Assembly: GCF_008329705.1 (NCBI RefSeq)
Contig: NZ_VTSX01000009.1
Coordinates: 95,903-159,902 of the forward strand
Length of the DNA: 64,000 nt
From: Chryseobacterium sp. SN22
GTDB taxonomy: Bacteria; Bacteroidota; Bacteroidia; Flavobacteriales; Weeksellaceae
Direction: 5' to 3'
The translations under genes were made by a program, and so were the position numbers. Shown piece after piece: positions 55,861-64,000 of this stretch (positions within the stretch are counted from its first letter, which is position 1; each line of letters opens with the position of its first letter). The notes under the pieces are model-generated. The model saw only the letters and a program-made list of their open reading frames with translations, was not told the DNA's origin and searched no databases.

Positions 55861-57402
55861 ATGAAGAATAATGCAAACGAAATAAAATTTTTGAAAAACA
55901 GGTCCATCATCAAATTTGAAGGAGAAGATTTCCTGGGGGAGATTGGAATCGACGGGCGGATCTTTAAGGCGCTGACTTTAGCGCGAATCAGTGTAGGGGT
56001 GATTTCCCAGCAGGCTATCGAAAACGGACTTTCCATCCTGGTTCAGGAAAGCGACTCTGAAAAGGCAGTAAATTGCCTGATTGACGAATTTGAAGCGGAA
56101 AGAAAATCGGGGAAAGTTTCCCAGATCTACAGCATCAATAATGTATCGGTACTGGGCTTTGTTGCTGAAGATTTCAATAAAATACTGGCGGAACTGGCAA
56201 GAAACAATGTATTCCCGTTGCTTCTGAACCAGATTGCCGCGGAAAAACGGGTGAACATTGTGGTAACCTCTTCCCAGGATGAAAAAGCAAAAAATATCAT
56301 CGAATCTGAAATCTCCAAAAAACCGAAAACGGTACATCTGGCCATCATCGGTCATGGAAACGTCGGGAAAACCCTGATACAACAAGTCCTGGAATCGTCG
56401 GAAGAAATCAGAAAAAGAAAAAAAATTGACCTGAAAGTAGTAGCGGTAGCCAATTCTAAAAAGATCGCCTTTAATAAAAGAGGCTTTGACAATCGCTGGA
56501 TTGATGAGGTAAAAACAGCGGAACATCCTTCGAATGTTCAGGAACTGATACGATTTTCAAAAGAAAACCAACTGCAAAACTTAATCGTAGTCGATAATAC
56601 AGCGAGTAAAGATTTTGTCCACAACTACCATGCATTGGCGGAAAACGGGTTTGACTTGGTTTCATCGAATAAAATATTCAACACCCTTCCGATTGAGGAA
56701 TACCGTAAACTAAGATATACGTTGAACAAAAATAACAGGCGTTACCTTTACGAGACCAATGTGGGTGCCGGTTTGCCTTTAATTGATACCATAAAGCTTC
56801 TTCATCTTTCAGGAGAAAACATTACACGGATCAAAGGGGTTTTTTCAGGAACTTTGAGTTATGTATTCAATAATTTTTCCTTAAGAGACGAAAAATTTTC
56901 CACCATTATCAATGAAGCATTGGAAAAAGGATATACCGAACCGGATCCGAGGGAAGACTTATCAGGAAATGACGTGGCCAGGAAGCTGCTGATCCTGGCC
57001 AGGGAACTCGACCTGATTAATGAATTCAGTGACATTAAAATCCAGAATCTTGTTCCTGAAAACCTGCTGGATATTTCAAAACCGGAATTCCTTTCCAGAC
57101 TGGATGAACTGGATGAAGAATATCAGAAAGTTAAAGACAATCAGGAGCCGGGACATGTACTGAGATATGTTGGTGATCTTCACGGAGATCTGCAGAAAGA
57201 TAAAGGCGAACTGGATGTGAATCTGATCTCTGTTCCTGCAGGTTCCGCTTTAGGCCAGCTGAAAGGCTCGGATTCCATTTTTGAGATTTATACCGAAAGC
57301 TATGGTGAAAACCCGATCGTGATCATGGGGGCCGGAGCCGGAGCTAAAGTAACTGCAAGAGGTGTGTTTGGAGATATTTTAAGAGTAAGTGAAACAAAAT
57401 AA
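55861..57402 (+). CDS. Homoserine dehydrogenase with N-terminal ACT domains, no kinase domain
   Basis: A 513-residue protein. Residues about 1-150 look like two ACT domains (GIDGRIFKALTLARISVGVISQQAI, LGFVAEDFNKILAELARN), as found between the halves of bifunctional ThrA. Then comes the NAD(P)-binding homoserine dehydrogenase (VHLAIIGHGNVGKTLIQQ, VVDNTASKDFV, YETNVGAGLPLIDTIK, GTLSYVFNNF, GYTEPDPREDLSGNDVARK). The N-terminal aspartate-kinase catalytic domain is absent, so it resembles a ThrA C-terminal part. It reduces aspartate semialdehyde to homoserine, probably still subject to ACT-mediated control. Coupled to metX. Confidence 0.93.
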   Translation: MKNNANEIKFLKNRSIIKFEGEDFLGEIGIDGRIFKALTLARISVGVISQQAIENGLSILVQESDSEKAVNCLIDEFEAERKSGKVSQIYSINNVSVLGFVAEDFNKILAELARNNVFPLLLNQIAAEKRVNIVVTSSQDEKAKNIIESEISKKPKTVHLAIIGHGNVGKTLIQQVLESSEEIRKRKKIDLKVVAVANSKKIAFNKRGFDNRWIDEVKTAEHPSNVQELIRFSKENQLQNLIVVDNTASKDFVHNYHALAENGFDLVSSNKIFNTLPIEEYRKLRYTLNKNNRRYLYETNVGAGLPLIDTIKLLHLSGENITRIKGVFSGTLSYVFNNFSLRDEKFSTIINEALEKGYTEPDPREDLSGNDVARKLLILARELDLINEFSDIKIQNLVPENLLDISKPEFLSRLDELDEEYQKVKDNQEPGHVLRYVGDLHGDLQKDKGELDVNLISVPAGSALGQLKGSDSIFEIYTESYGENPIVIMGAGAGAKVTARGVFGDILRVSETK

Positions 57403-57512
57403 ATGTAACAATATAACAGTGGAACGGTTTACCGATAACAATGCCCATAGGCATGCCAATGCTGCCAACACATCATTGTTATATTGCTAAACTGCTACAT
57501 TGGCAAACTAAA
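57402..57512. repeat. Dispersed intergenic repeat, copy 2, with internal inverted repeat
   Basis: Between the dehydrogenase and the sulfhydrylase. ATGTAACAATATAACAGT repeats the element at 46987-47004. CAATATAAC (57407-57415) faces GTTATATTG (57478-57486), giving an imperfect inverted repeat. GCCAATGCTGCCAAC adds local repetition. Confidence 0.5.
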
Positions 57513-57519
57513 ATAGAGT

Positions 57520-58680
57520 ATGGAAAATTTTGAAACTTTTGCCATAAGAACCCAGACGGAGAGAACCCAGTTTGATGAGCATTCTACGCCGCTTTTCGTA
57601 ACCTCAAGCTTTATGTTTGAAGATGCGGAAGATATGCGGGCGAGCTTTGCCGAAGAAAAACCGAAGAATTTATACAGCCGTTTCTCAAACCCGAATGTAA
57701 CGGAATTCACCGATAAAATCGTAAAAATGGAAGGTGCAGAAGCCGGGTATGCTTTTGCTACGGGAATGGCGGCCATTTATTCCACTTTTGCCACCTTGCT
57801 GAATGCGGGCGATCATATCGTAAGCTGCCAGTCGGTTTTCGGTTCTACCCATACCCTGTTCACGAAGTATTTCCCGAAATGGAATATTGAAACCACTTAT
57901 TTCAAAGCGGAAAATGCGGAAAATGTAGAACAGTACATTCAGCCGAATACGAAAATTTTATATCTGGAAACGCCAACCAATCCGGCGATTGAAGTATTGG
58001 ATCTGGAATTTTTCGGACAGATTGCCAGGAAACACAACCTTGTCTTTATTGTGGACAACTGCTTCGCAACCCCTTATCTGCAGCAGCCCATCAAATACGG
58101 TGCTGATATCGTAGTCCACTCTGCTACCAAACTGATTGACGGACAGGGCCGTGTTTTAGGAGGGGTAGCGGTCGGCAGGGAAGACCTGATCCGTGAAATT
58201 TATCTTTTCGCAAGAAATACGGGGCCGGCCATGTCGCCTTTCAACGCCTGGGTGCTATCCAAAAGCCTGGAAACATTGGCCGTCCGTGTTGAAAAACATT
58301 GCGAGAACGCTTTGAAAGTAGCTGAATTTTTAGAAAGCCATCCGAATGTGGAGCTGGTAAAGTATCCGTTCCTCAAATCTCACCCGAGCTATGAAACAGC
58401 CAAAAAGCAGATGAAGCTGGGCGGGAATATCGTCGCTTTTGAAATTAAAGGCGGTATTGAAGGCGGAAGAAACTTTTTAAACAATATTAAAATGTGTTCG
58501 CTCTCTGCCAATTTGGGAGACACCAGAACCATTGTTACGCATCCTGCCTCAACCACCCATTCCAAACTGAGTGATGAGGAGAGAAACGAGGTCGGCATTA
58601 CTGCAGGATTGGTTCGCTGCTCCGTCGGTTTGGAACATGTGGATGATATTATTGCGGATTTGAAACAGGCATTGGATTAA
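57520..58680 (+). CDS. metZ: O-acyl-homoserine sulfhydrylase / trans-sulfuration enzyme
   Basis: A 386-residue PLP enzyme of the Cys/Met metabolism family. The PLP site HSATKLIDGQG has the Schiff-base Lys; YSRFSNPNVTEF, VFGSTHTL, ETPTNPAIE, VDNCFATPYLQQP and NLGDTRTIVTHPASTTH are in the usual order. The sequence is closest to MetZ-type O-succinylhomoserine sulfhydrylases; the alternatives MetB or MetY cannot be fully excluded without comparison. It fits the step from acyl-homoserine to homocysteine. Confidence 0.92.
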   Translation: MENFETFAIRTQTERTQFDEHSTPLFVTSSFMFEDAEDMRASFAEEKPKNLYSRFSNPNVTEFTDKIVKMEGAEAGYAFATGMAAIYSTFATLLNAGDHIVSCQSVFGSTHTLFTKYFPKWNIETTYFKAENAENVEQYIQPNTKILYLETPTNPAIEVLDLEFFGQIARKHNLVFIVDNCFATPYLQQPIKYGADIVVHSATKLIDGQGRVLGGVAVGREDLIREIYLFARNTGPAMSPFNAWVLSKSLETLAVRVEKHCENALKVAEFLESHPNVELVKYPFLKSHPSYETAKKQMKLGGNIVAFEIKGGIEGGRNFLNNIKMCSLSANLGDTRTIVTHPASTTHSKLSDEERNEVGITAGLVRCSVGLEHVDDIIADLKQALD

Positions 58681-58689
58681 TTCAATAGG

Positions 58690-58741
58690 AACAGGCTTCA
58701 GCCTGTTTGATTATAAAAAGAAATAAGTAGGCTTTAGCCTA
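58690..58741 (+). repeat. Twin small hairpins before metH part 1
   Basis: AACAGGC-TTCA-GCCTGTT (58690-58707) and TAGGC-TTTA-GCCTA (58728-58741) are two GGC...GCC palindromes in the 70-base gap. They look like short dispersed-repeat-derived hairpins that could stabilise or separate transcripts. Confidence 0.6.
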
Positions 58742-58750
58742 AACATAAAA

Positions 58751-59761
58751 ATGAAAAACTCACAACAACTATACAAGGCATTATCCGAAAGGATTTTAAT
58801 TCTCGACGGAGCAATGGGAACTATGTTGCAGCGGTACAAATTTGAGGAAGAAGACTACCGGGGCGAGCGTTTCAAAAACTGGGAACATCCGGTAAAAGGA
58901 AACAATGATTTGTTATCTCTTACCCAGCCCCACGCGATCGAAGAGGTCCACAAAAAGTACCTGGAGGCAGGAGCCGATATTATCGAAACCAACACCTTTT
59001 CGGGAACAACGATTGCAATGGCTGATTATTACATGGAAGACCTGGTGTATGACTTAAACTATGAATCGGCGAAAATTGCGAGAAAAGCCTGTGATGAATA
59101 CACGGCTAAAAATCCGGATAAACCGAGATTTGTTGCCGGATCCATCGGACCGACCAACAGAACGGCCAGCTTAAGTCCGGATGTAAACGATCCGGGGTAC
59201 AGAGCCATCACCTTTGAAGAACTCAGAGTGGCTTACAAACAGCAATGTGAGGCCTTATTGGACGGAGGTTCTGATATTCTATTGGTGGAGACCATTTTCG
59301 ATACCCTGAATGCTAAAGCGGCACTATTTGCAATTGACGAAATCCAGGATGAAAGGGAAATCAAAATCCCGATTATGGTTTCCGGAACCATTACGGATGC
59401 TTCCGGAAGGACCCTGAGCGGACAGACAGCGGAAGCTTTTTTAATCTCCGTTTCCCATTTGAACCTGCTGAGTGTAGGCTTTAACTGTGCGTTGGGAGCC
59501 AATCAGCTGACACCGTATCTGGAAACGCTGGCGCACAATTCGGAATTCTATGTTTCAGCGTATCCGAATGCGGGGTTGCCGAATGCTTTTGGGAAATATG
59601 ATGAGACACCGGAAGATATGGCAAGTCAGATCAGGGAATATGCTGAAAAGGGCCTGATTAACATTATCGGAGGTTGCTGCGGGACCACACCTGAGCACAT
59701 TAAAGCGATTGCCGATTTAGTGGCTCAATATCCGCCGAGAAAAGTGAAAGAAATTGTCTGA
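58751..59761 (+). CDS. metH: Methionine synthase, homocysteine-binding part (split MetH, part 1)
   Basis: A 336-residue protein with the homocysteine S-methyltransferase barrel: [35 protein letters not shown], and the zinc Cys set GFNCALGA and [10 protein letters not shown]. It corresponds to the N-terminal domain of cobalamin-dependent MetH; the remaining domains are encoded separately at 60944-63604. Together they methylate homocysteine to methionine. Splitting of MetH is known in Bacteroidota. Confidence 0.93.
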   Translation: MKNSQQLYKALSERILILDGAMGTMLQRYKFEEEDYRGERFKNWEHPVKGNNDLLSLTQPHAIEEVHKKYLEAGADIIETNTFSGTTIAMADYYMEDLVYDLNYESAKIARKACDEYTAKNPDKPRFVAGSIGPTNRTASLSPDVNDPGYRAITFEELRVAYKQQCEALLDGGSDILLVETIFDTLNAKAALFAIDEIQDEREIKIPIMVSGTITDASGRTLSGQTAEAFLISVSHLNLLSVGFNCALGANQLTPYLETLAHNSEFYVSAYPNAGLPNAFGKYDETPEDMASQIREYAEKGLINIIGGCCGTTPEHIKAIADLVAQYPPRKVKEIV

Positions 59762-59844
59762 AATTAATTGATTTTTGATGAATTAAGAACAGAAGGGAAC
59801 AGTTTTTACTGTTGTATTTAGATGATCATAAAAAATCAAATATA

Positions 59845-60936
59845 ATGGAAAAACCTATTTACTTAAAAGATTCAGAAGATGCAAAATTGTTTAATGAACT
59901 AAGGAAGAAAGTGAACCGGAGAGTAGAAGCCATTCCTGAAAACCGCGATATTTATATTCAGATCAAAGCAGTCATTCTGCCTTTGGTCTATTTCGGTTTA
60001 TATGTATTTGCCCTATTTAATGCGGATAAACCGTGGGTATACATTTCAGGTTTTGTGCTGATGGGAATTTCTTTGGTTTTGATTTATTTAAACCTCATTC
60101 ATGAAGCGGCACACAATAATATTTTTAAAAGCAAAAGGCTCAACAGTCTGGTGCTGCAGATCTTTGATTTTGTAGGAGCCAATTCATACATCTGGAAGAA
60201 AAGGCACATTGCCAGCCATCATGCTTATCCCAATGTAGACGGTTGGGATACCGACATTGAGCAAAGCGGGTTGCTCCTGATTGTTCCATGGATTAAAGCG
60301 AAAGGCATTCAAAAATACCAGCACCGGTTTTTCTTTCTGGTCTATCCTCTGTATTTATTCAATTGGATGTTTATCAGGGACTTCAGGGATTTTTTTGATG
60401 ATGAAAGAGTAATTCTTAAAACCCAGGGTGCTATTCCGGTAAAAGAAAAAGTGAAAATGGTGGCTTACAAGCTGTTTTATTTTTTCTATCAGATTGCGGT
60501 GCCTGTATTGTTCTTTAAAGTTTCAATAGGACTGGCTTTAGGTGCCTGGTTTTTACAGGTGATTGCCGCGAGTATTTTTGCCTTGTTTGTCCTGTTGCCG
60601 CTGCATCCGCTTCCAGATAATGCTTTCCCAAAACTGGATGAAAAAAACGGGCTTCCATTCAGCTGGATCCGTCATCAACTGGAAGTTACTAATGACTTAA
60701 AAGAAAACAACTGGTTTGTCAGGAATGTGTTGGGAAATTTCAACTTTCATGTGGCCCATCATCTGTTCCCGAATTACAGTTATGCTTATTATAATGAAAT
60801 TACCGAGGAAATCGAAGAATTTTCCAGAGAACATAATCTGGGCTACAAACGGTTTCCGATTGTTACGGCTTTGGGCAAACATGTCGATTTGCTGAAGCAG
60901 AATGCGAACAACGCATACTATATTTTAGAAGAATAA
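59845..60936 (+). CDS. Fatty acid desaturase family protein
   Basis: A 363-residue membrane di-iron enzyme with three His boxes: [17 protein letters not shown] and HVAHHLFPN, and about four membrane helices between them. It introduces double bonds in acyl chains (acyl-lipid or acyl-CoA delta-9/delta-5-type). The frame can be extended 11 codons to a TTG at 59812, but the ATG giving [10 protein letters not shown] is preferred. It lies between the two metH parts on the same strand; no functional link to methionine is evident. Confidence 0.93.
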   Translation: MEKPIYLKDSEDAKLFNELRKKVNRRVEAIPENRDIYIQIKAVILPLVYFGLYVFALFNADKPWVYISGFVLMGISLVLIYLNLIHEAAHNNIFKSKRLNSLVLQIFDFVGANSYIWKKRHIASHHAYPNVDGWDTDIEQSGLLLIVPWIKAKGIQKYQHRFFFLVYPLYLFNWMFIRDFRDFFDDERVILKTQGAIPVKEKVKMVAYKLFYFFYQIAVPVLFFKVSIGLALGAWFLQVIAASIFALFVLLPLHPLPDNAFPKLDEKNGLPFSWIRHQLEVTNDLKENNWFVRNVLGNFNFHVAHHLFPNYSYAYYNEITEEIEEFSREHNLGYKRFPIVTALGKHVDLLKQNANNAYYILEE

Positions 60937-60943
60937 TAAATTG

Positions 60944-63604
60944 ATGAAATATTTAAGATTATCAGGGCTGGAGCCTTTGATTATTACACCGGAAAGTAAT
61001 TTTATCAATGTTGGGGAAAGAACCAATGTTGCCGGGTCTAAAAAATTTTTAAGATTAATAAAAGAAGAAAAATTCGGGGAAGCACTCGATATTGCCCGCC
61101 ACCAGGTAGAGGGTGGGGCACAGATTCTGGACGTCAATTTTGATGACGGACTGATTGACGGAAAAGCTTCAATGGTTAAGTTCCTGAATTTAATAGCTTC
61201 CGAACCGGATATAGCCCGGATCCCATTGATGATCGATTCTTCAAAATGGGAAATTCTTGAAGCGGGTTTGCAGGTGGCGCAGGGAAAATGTGTAGTTAAT
61301 TCCATCAGTTTAAAAGGAGGAGAAGAAGAATTTATAAAGCAGGCCAAAGCGATTAAGAGATATGGGGCAGCAGTGATTGTTATGGCGTTTGATGAAGTTG
61401 GGCAGGCCGATACGTATGAACGTAGAATTGAAATTTCAAAACGGTCCTATGATATTCTGGTCAATCGTTTAAATTTCCCTGCTGAAGATATTATTTTCGA
61501 TTTAAATATATTTCCTGTGGCGACAGGAATGGACGAACACCGCCGGAATGCCATCGATTTTATAGAAGCAACAAGATGGGTCCGCCAAAACCTTCCGTAT
61601 GCATCGGTAAGCGGGGGAGTGTCCAATGTTTCTTTTTCCTTCAGGGGAAATGATACCGTAAGGGAAGCTATGCATTCGGTATTTCTTTACCATGCCATCC
61701 AAGCAGGTATGAATATGGGAATTGTAAATCCTGCGATGCTCGAAGTGTATGATGAAATTAATAAAGAACTTCTTGAGCTGGTAGAAGACGTTATTCTTGA
61801 TAAGAGGGAAGATGCAACCGAGCGCCTTCTGGATTATTCCGAAAAACACAAGTCTGTCAAAAAAGAAAAAGTCGAAGAGCTGGAATGGCGTACAAAACCT
61901 TTACAGGAAAGAATCACCCATTCTCTGGTCAAAGGGATTGACCGCTTCATCGAAGAAGACGTGGAAGAAGCCAGACAGCAGGCGGCAAAGCCTTTACATG
62001 TGATCGAAATAAATCTGATGACAGGAATGGGGGTTGTCGGTGATCTTTTCGGAAGCGGTAAAATGTTCCTTCCGCAGGTGGTAAAATCCGCAAGGGTAAT
62101 GAAAAAAGCCGTGGCCTATTTACAGCCGTTTATTGAAGCGGAAAAAGACGGATCAAAGCCGGCGAATGGAAAAATCCTGATGGCAACGGTGAAGGGAGAT
62201 GTTCATGACATCGGAAAAAATATTGTAAGCGTTGTACTGGGATGTAACAATTATGAAATTGTCGATCTGGGAGTAATGGTTCCGGCTGAAAAAATTATTC
62301 AGGCTGCTATTGACCATCAGGTTGATGTTATAGGATTAAGCGGACTGATTACGCCAAGTCTTGATGAAATGGTGTACATCGCTTCGGAACTGGAAAGACA
62401 GAACCTCAATTTTCCTCTTCTGATCGGAGGGGCAACGACTTCAAAAGCCCATACCGCTGTAAAAATAGACTTGAAATATAAAAACGCCGTTGTTCACGTA
62501 AACGATGCTTCCAGAGCGGTAAACGTGGTCAGCTCATTACTGGGCGACCGGAACAAAGAATATGTTGAAGACTTAAAAAATGACTATTCTGAATTCCGGG
62601 AAAAATTCCTGAACCGACAGGTGGAAAAAGATTATGTTTCTATCGGGGAAGCAAGAGAAAATAAATTTAAAATCGATTGGAAAAACGAAGAAATATTTAC
62701 TCCGAACCAATTGGGAATTCAGGTTTTTGAAAACCAGGATTTACGGGAGTTGCTGCCATTTGTCGACTGGTCCCCGTTTTTCAGAAGCTGGGATCTGCAC
62801 GGCAAATACCCGAACATCCTTGAAGATGAGGTGGTCGGAGCGCAGGCAAAAGAACTGTTCAAAGATGCCCAGGTGATTTTAAAACGGATCTTAGATGAGA
62901 AATTACTGACAGCAAAAGCGGTTTTTGGGATTTTTAAAGCCAATTCCACTGAAACGGACGATATTCTCATCTTTGACGAAAACCATGAGCAGCAGGTGAA
63001 ATTCATCACACTAAGACAGCAGGCGCAGCGTTCCAAAGGAAAAGACCACCTGGCTTTAAGTGATTTTATCGCTCCCCAAAATTCCGGGAAAACGGATTAT
63101 ATGGGAGCTTTCTGTGTAACTACTGGTTTTGGAACGGATGAGTTGGCCGCAGAATATGAAAAAGCCAATGACGATTACAACGCCATTATGGTAAAAGCCC
63201 TGGCCGACCGTTTCGCAGAAGCCTACGCCGAATTTTTACACAAAAAAGTCAGAACCGAATACTGGGGCTACGCCAATCAGGAAAGCTTAACCAATGAAGA
63301 GCTGATTGCCGAAAAGTATAAAGGAATCCGTCCCGCTCCGGGTTATCCGGCTTGTCCTGACCACCTGGAAAAACATGCCATCTGGGATCTCTTAAAAGTG
63401 GAAGAAAATATCGGGGTCTATCTCACGGAAAGTTTGGCAATGTTCCCCACTGCTTCAGTTTCCGGATATTATTTTGGAAGCCCGCACGCCAAATATTTCG
63501 GACTTGGGAAAATCGCGGAAGACCAGCTGAAGGATTACTCTGTAAGAAAGGAGATTTCCTTACAAGAAGCGAGAAAATGGTTGAATCCTAATTTAGCAGA
63601 TTAA
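60944..63604 (+). CDS. metH: Methionine synthase, pterin, B12 and activation domains (split MetH, part 2)
   Basis: An 886-residue protein. Residues about 10-270 form the pterin-binding barrel ([34 protein letters not shown]). A cap domain follows, and the cobalamin-binding domain has [11 protein letters not shown] with the axial His near residue 420 and [13 protein letters not shown]. The C-terminal activation domain (about 560-880) shows GYPACPDH and [12 protein letters not shown], which bind S-adenosylmethionine. It works with part 1 as B12-dependent methionine synthase. The ATG at 60944 is chosen over an adjacent TTG. Confidence 0.94.
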   Translation: MKYLRLSGLEPLIITPESNFINVGERTNVAGSKKFLRLIKEEKFGEALDIARHQVEGGAQILDVNFDDGLIDGKASMVKFLNLIASEPDIARIPLMIDSSKWEILEAGLQVAQGKCVVNSISLKGGEEEFIKQAKAIKRYGAAVIVMAFDEVGQADTYERRIEISKRSYDILVNRLNFPAEDIIFDLNIFPVATGMDEHRRNAIDFIEATRWVRQNLPYASVSGGVSNVSFSFRGNDTVREAMHSVFLYHAIQAGMNMGIVNPAMLEVYDEINKELLELVEDVILDKREDATERLLDYSEKHKSVKKEKVEELEWRTKPLQERITHSLVKGIDRFIEEDVEEARQQAAKPLHVIEINLMTGMGVVGDLFGSGKMFLPQVVKSARVMKKAVAYLQPFIEAEKDGSKPANGKILMATVKGDVHDIGKNIVSVVLGCNNYEIVDLGVMVPAEKIIQAAIDHQVDVIGLSGLITPSLDEMVYIASELERQNLNFPLLIGGATTSKAHTAVKIDLKYKNAVVHVNDASRAVNVVSSLLGDRNKEYVEDLKNDYSEFREKFLNRQVEKDYVSIGEARENKFKIDWKNEEIFTPNQLGIQVFENQDLRELLPFVDWSPFFRSWDLHGKYPNILEDEVVGAQAKELFKDAQVILKRILDEKLLTAKAVFGIFKANSTETDDILIFDENHEQQVKFITLRQQAQRSKGKDHLALSDFIAPQNSGKTDYMGAFCVTTGFGTDELAAEYEKANDDYNAIMVKALADRFAEAYAEFLHKKVRTEYWGYANQESLTNEELIAEKYKGIRPAPGYPACPDHLEKHAIWDLLKVEENIGVYLTESLAMFPTASVSGYYFGSPHAKYFGLGKIAEDQLKDYSVRKEISLQEARKWLNPNLAD

Positions 63605-63606
63605 AC

Positions 63607-64000
63607 ATGAAAATACTAAACTCAAAACTATTTGTAAATATATTTAACATCATTAGTCTTTTTGCCTTACTGTTTTTATTCTATAAAAACATTCCTTTTA
63701 TTTCTGGAAAATCATTTGACGAGTTTATTTTTAATTCGGATTACTTTATAAATTATACTTCCGGCTTTATAAAAAGAGGACTCGATGGACAGATTATTTA
63801 TATGATAACATTAATGACAGGTTTCTCTCCTGTTAATATCCTACGCTTTATTTATGTTTCATTTTTTATTATTTTATCACTAATTGTCTTGAATATACTT
63901 TTGAAATCAAAAATACCATTCTACTTTATTTTTTCACCGTTTCTTTTCCTGTTTTCATTTGTTTATTTTCCACTATTTCATATAGCTAAAGATATGGAAG
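63607..64000 (+). CDS. Polytopic membrane protein, truncated at the right edge
   Basis: A frame of at least 131 codons runs off the window. The start MKILNSKLFVNIFNIISLFALLFLFY is a strong membrane helix. It is followed by FNSDYFINYTSGFIKRGLDGQ and then by several more helices rich in Phe, Ile and Leu. The NYTSGFIKRGL element is like a motif I associate with large polytopic proteins of polysaccharide loci; that is inference. It begins two bases after metH part 2. Base composition drops to very AT-rich here compared with the methionine genes. Confidence 0.6.
   Translation, partial: MKILNSKLFVNIFNIISLFALLFLFYKNIPFISGKSFDEFIFNSDYFINYTSGFIKRGLDGQIIYMITLMTGFSPVNILRFIYVSFFIILSLIVLNILLKSKIPFYFIFSPFLFLFSFVYFPLFHIAKDME

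Overview
The window is low-GC DNA from a member of the Bacteroidota, most likely Chryseobacterium or a close relative (Flavobacteriia, Weeksellaceae). The evidence is TAnnTTTG-type -7 promoter boxes with TTTG -33 boxes, few strong Shine-Dalgarno sites, a type IX secretion (T9SS) C-terminal sorting domain, a GLPGLI-family protein, outer-membrane receptor-like proteins without enteric counterparts, and Bacteroidota-type ribosomal gene order. The genus is inferred from family resemblance, not from a database comparison. No rRNA, tRNA, insertion sequence, prophage or CRISPR array is visible.

Layout. (1) 1-2834: an accessory segment with an edge-truncated secreted protein, a TIM-barrel-like lipoprotein, and a small exported four-Cys peptide followed by a hairpin and a GLPGLI protein. 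(2) 3055-17070: one long ribosomal run of 28 genes, rplC to rplQ, including secY, infA and rpoA. It starts at a near-consensus promoter, lacks rpsJ at its head, and ends at a strong terminator. Two genes too short for a 60-residue cutoff, rpmD and rpmJ, are recovered. (3) 17074-20880: an MliC-like lipoprotein, enolase and citrate synthase. (4) 20908-25087: an accessory stretch with a four-helix membrane protein, an unlisted 53-residue double-glycine, six-Cys RiPP-like precursor on the minus strand, two guanidino-modifying (arginine deiminase/CtlX superfamily) hydrolases, a 17-unit octamer repeat in a 5' leader, and two decayed genes. (5) 25300-37611: a GH43-like secreted enzyme, a lipoprotein esterase, an outer-membrane beta-barrel protein, DUF3817, nadD, recJ, a GH13 amylase, an ABC-F ATPase and smpB. 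(6) 37689-42140: an OmpA-family protein with TSP3 repeats, YebC, an LpxH-like phosphatase with a glycosyltransferase, and a GNAT protein. (7) 42301-49966: a divergent RDD / SpoIIM-DUF4129-DUF4350-MoxR-DUF58 membrane cluster, then OsmC. (8) 50034-54566: a T9SS-secreted protein and a large GH63-like glucosidase. (9) 54719-63604: a SAM-riboswitch-headed methionine locus with MetX-like acyltransferase, an ACT-homoserine dehydrogenase without a kinase domain, a PLP sulfhydrylase, and methionine synthase split in two genes with a fatty acid desaturase between them. An edge-truncated membrane protein follows.

Working together: the ribosomal block supplies most large- and small-subunit proteins plus core RNA polymerase alpha and the SecY translocon. 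The methionine locus runs from aspartate semialdehyde through homoserine and an activated homoserine to homocysteine and methionine, under SAM feedback at its head. The MoxR/DUF58 cluster is a conserved envelope-associated AAA-chaperone system of unclear task. The most unusual items are the RiPP-like precursor with an operator-like inverted repeat at its promoter, the Cys-peptide/GLPGLI pair, the octamer repeat placed at a -7 box, and the rearranged methionine genes.
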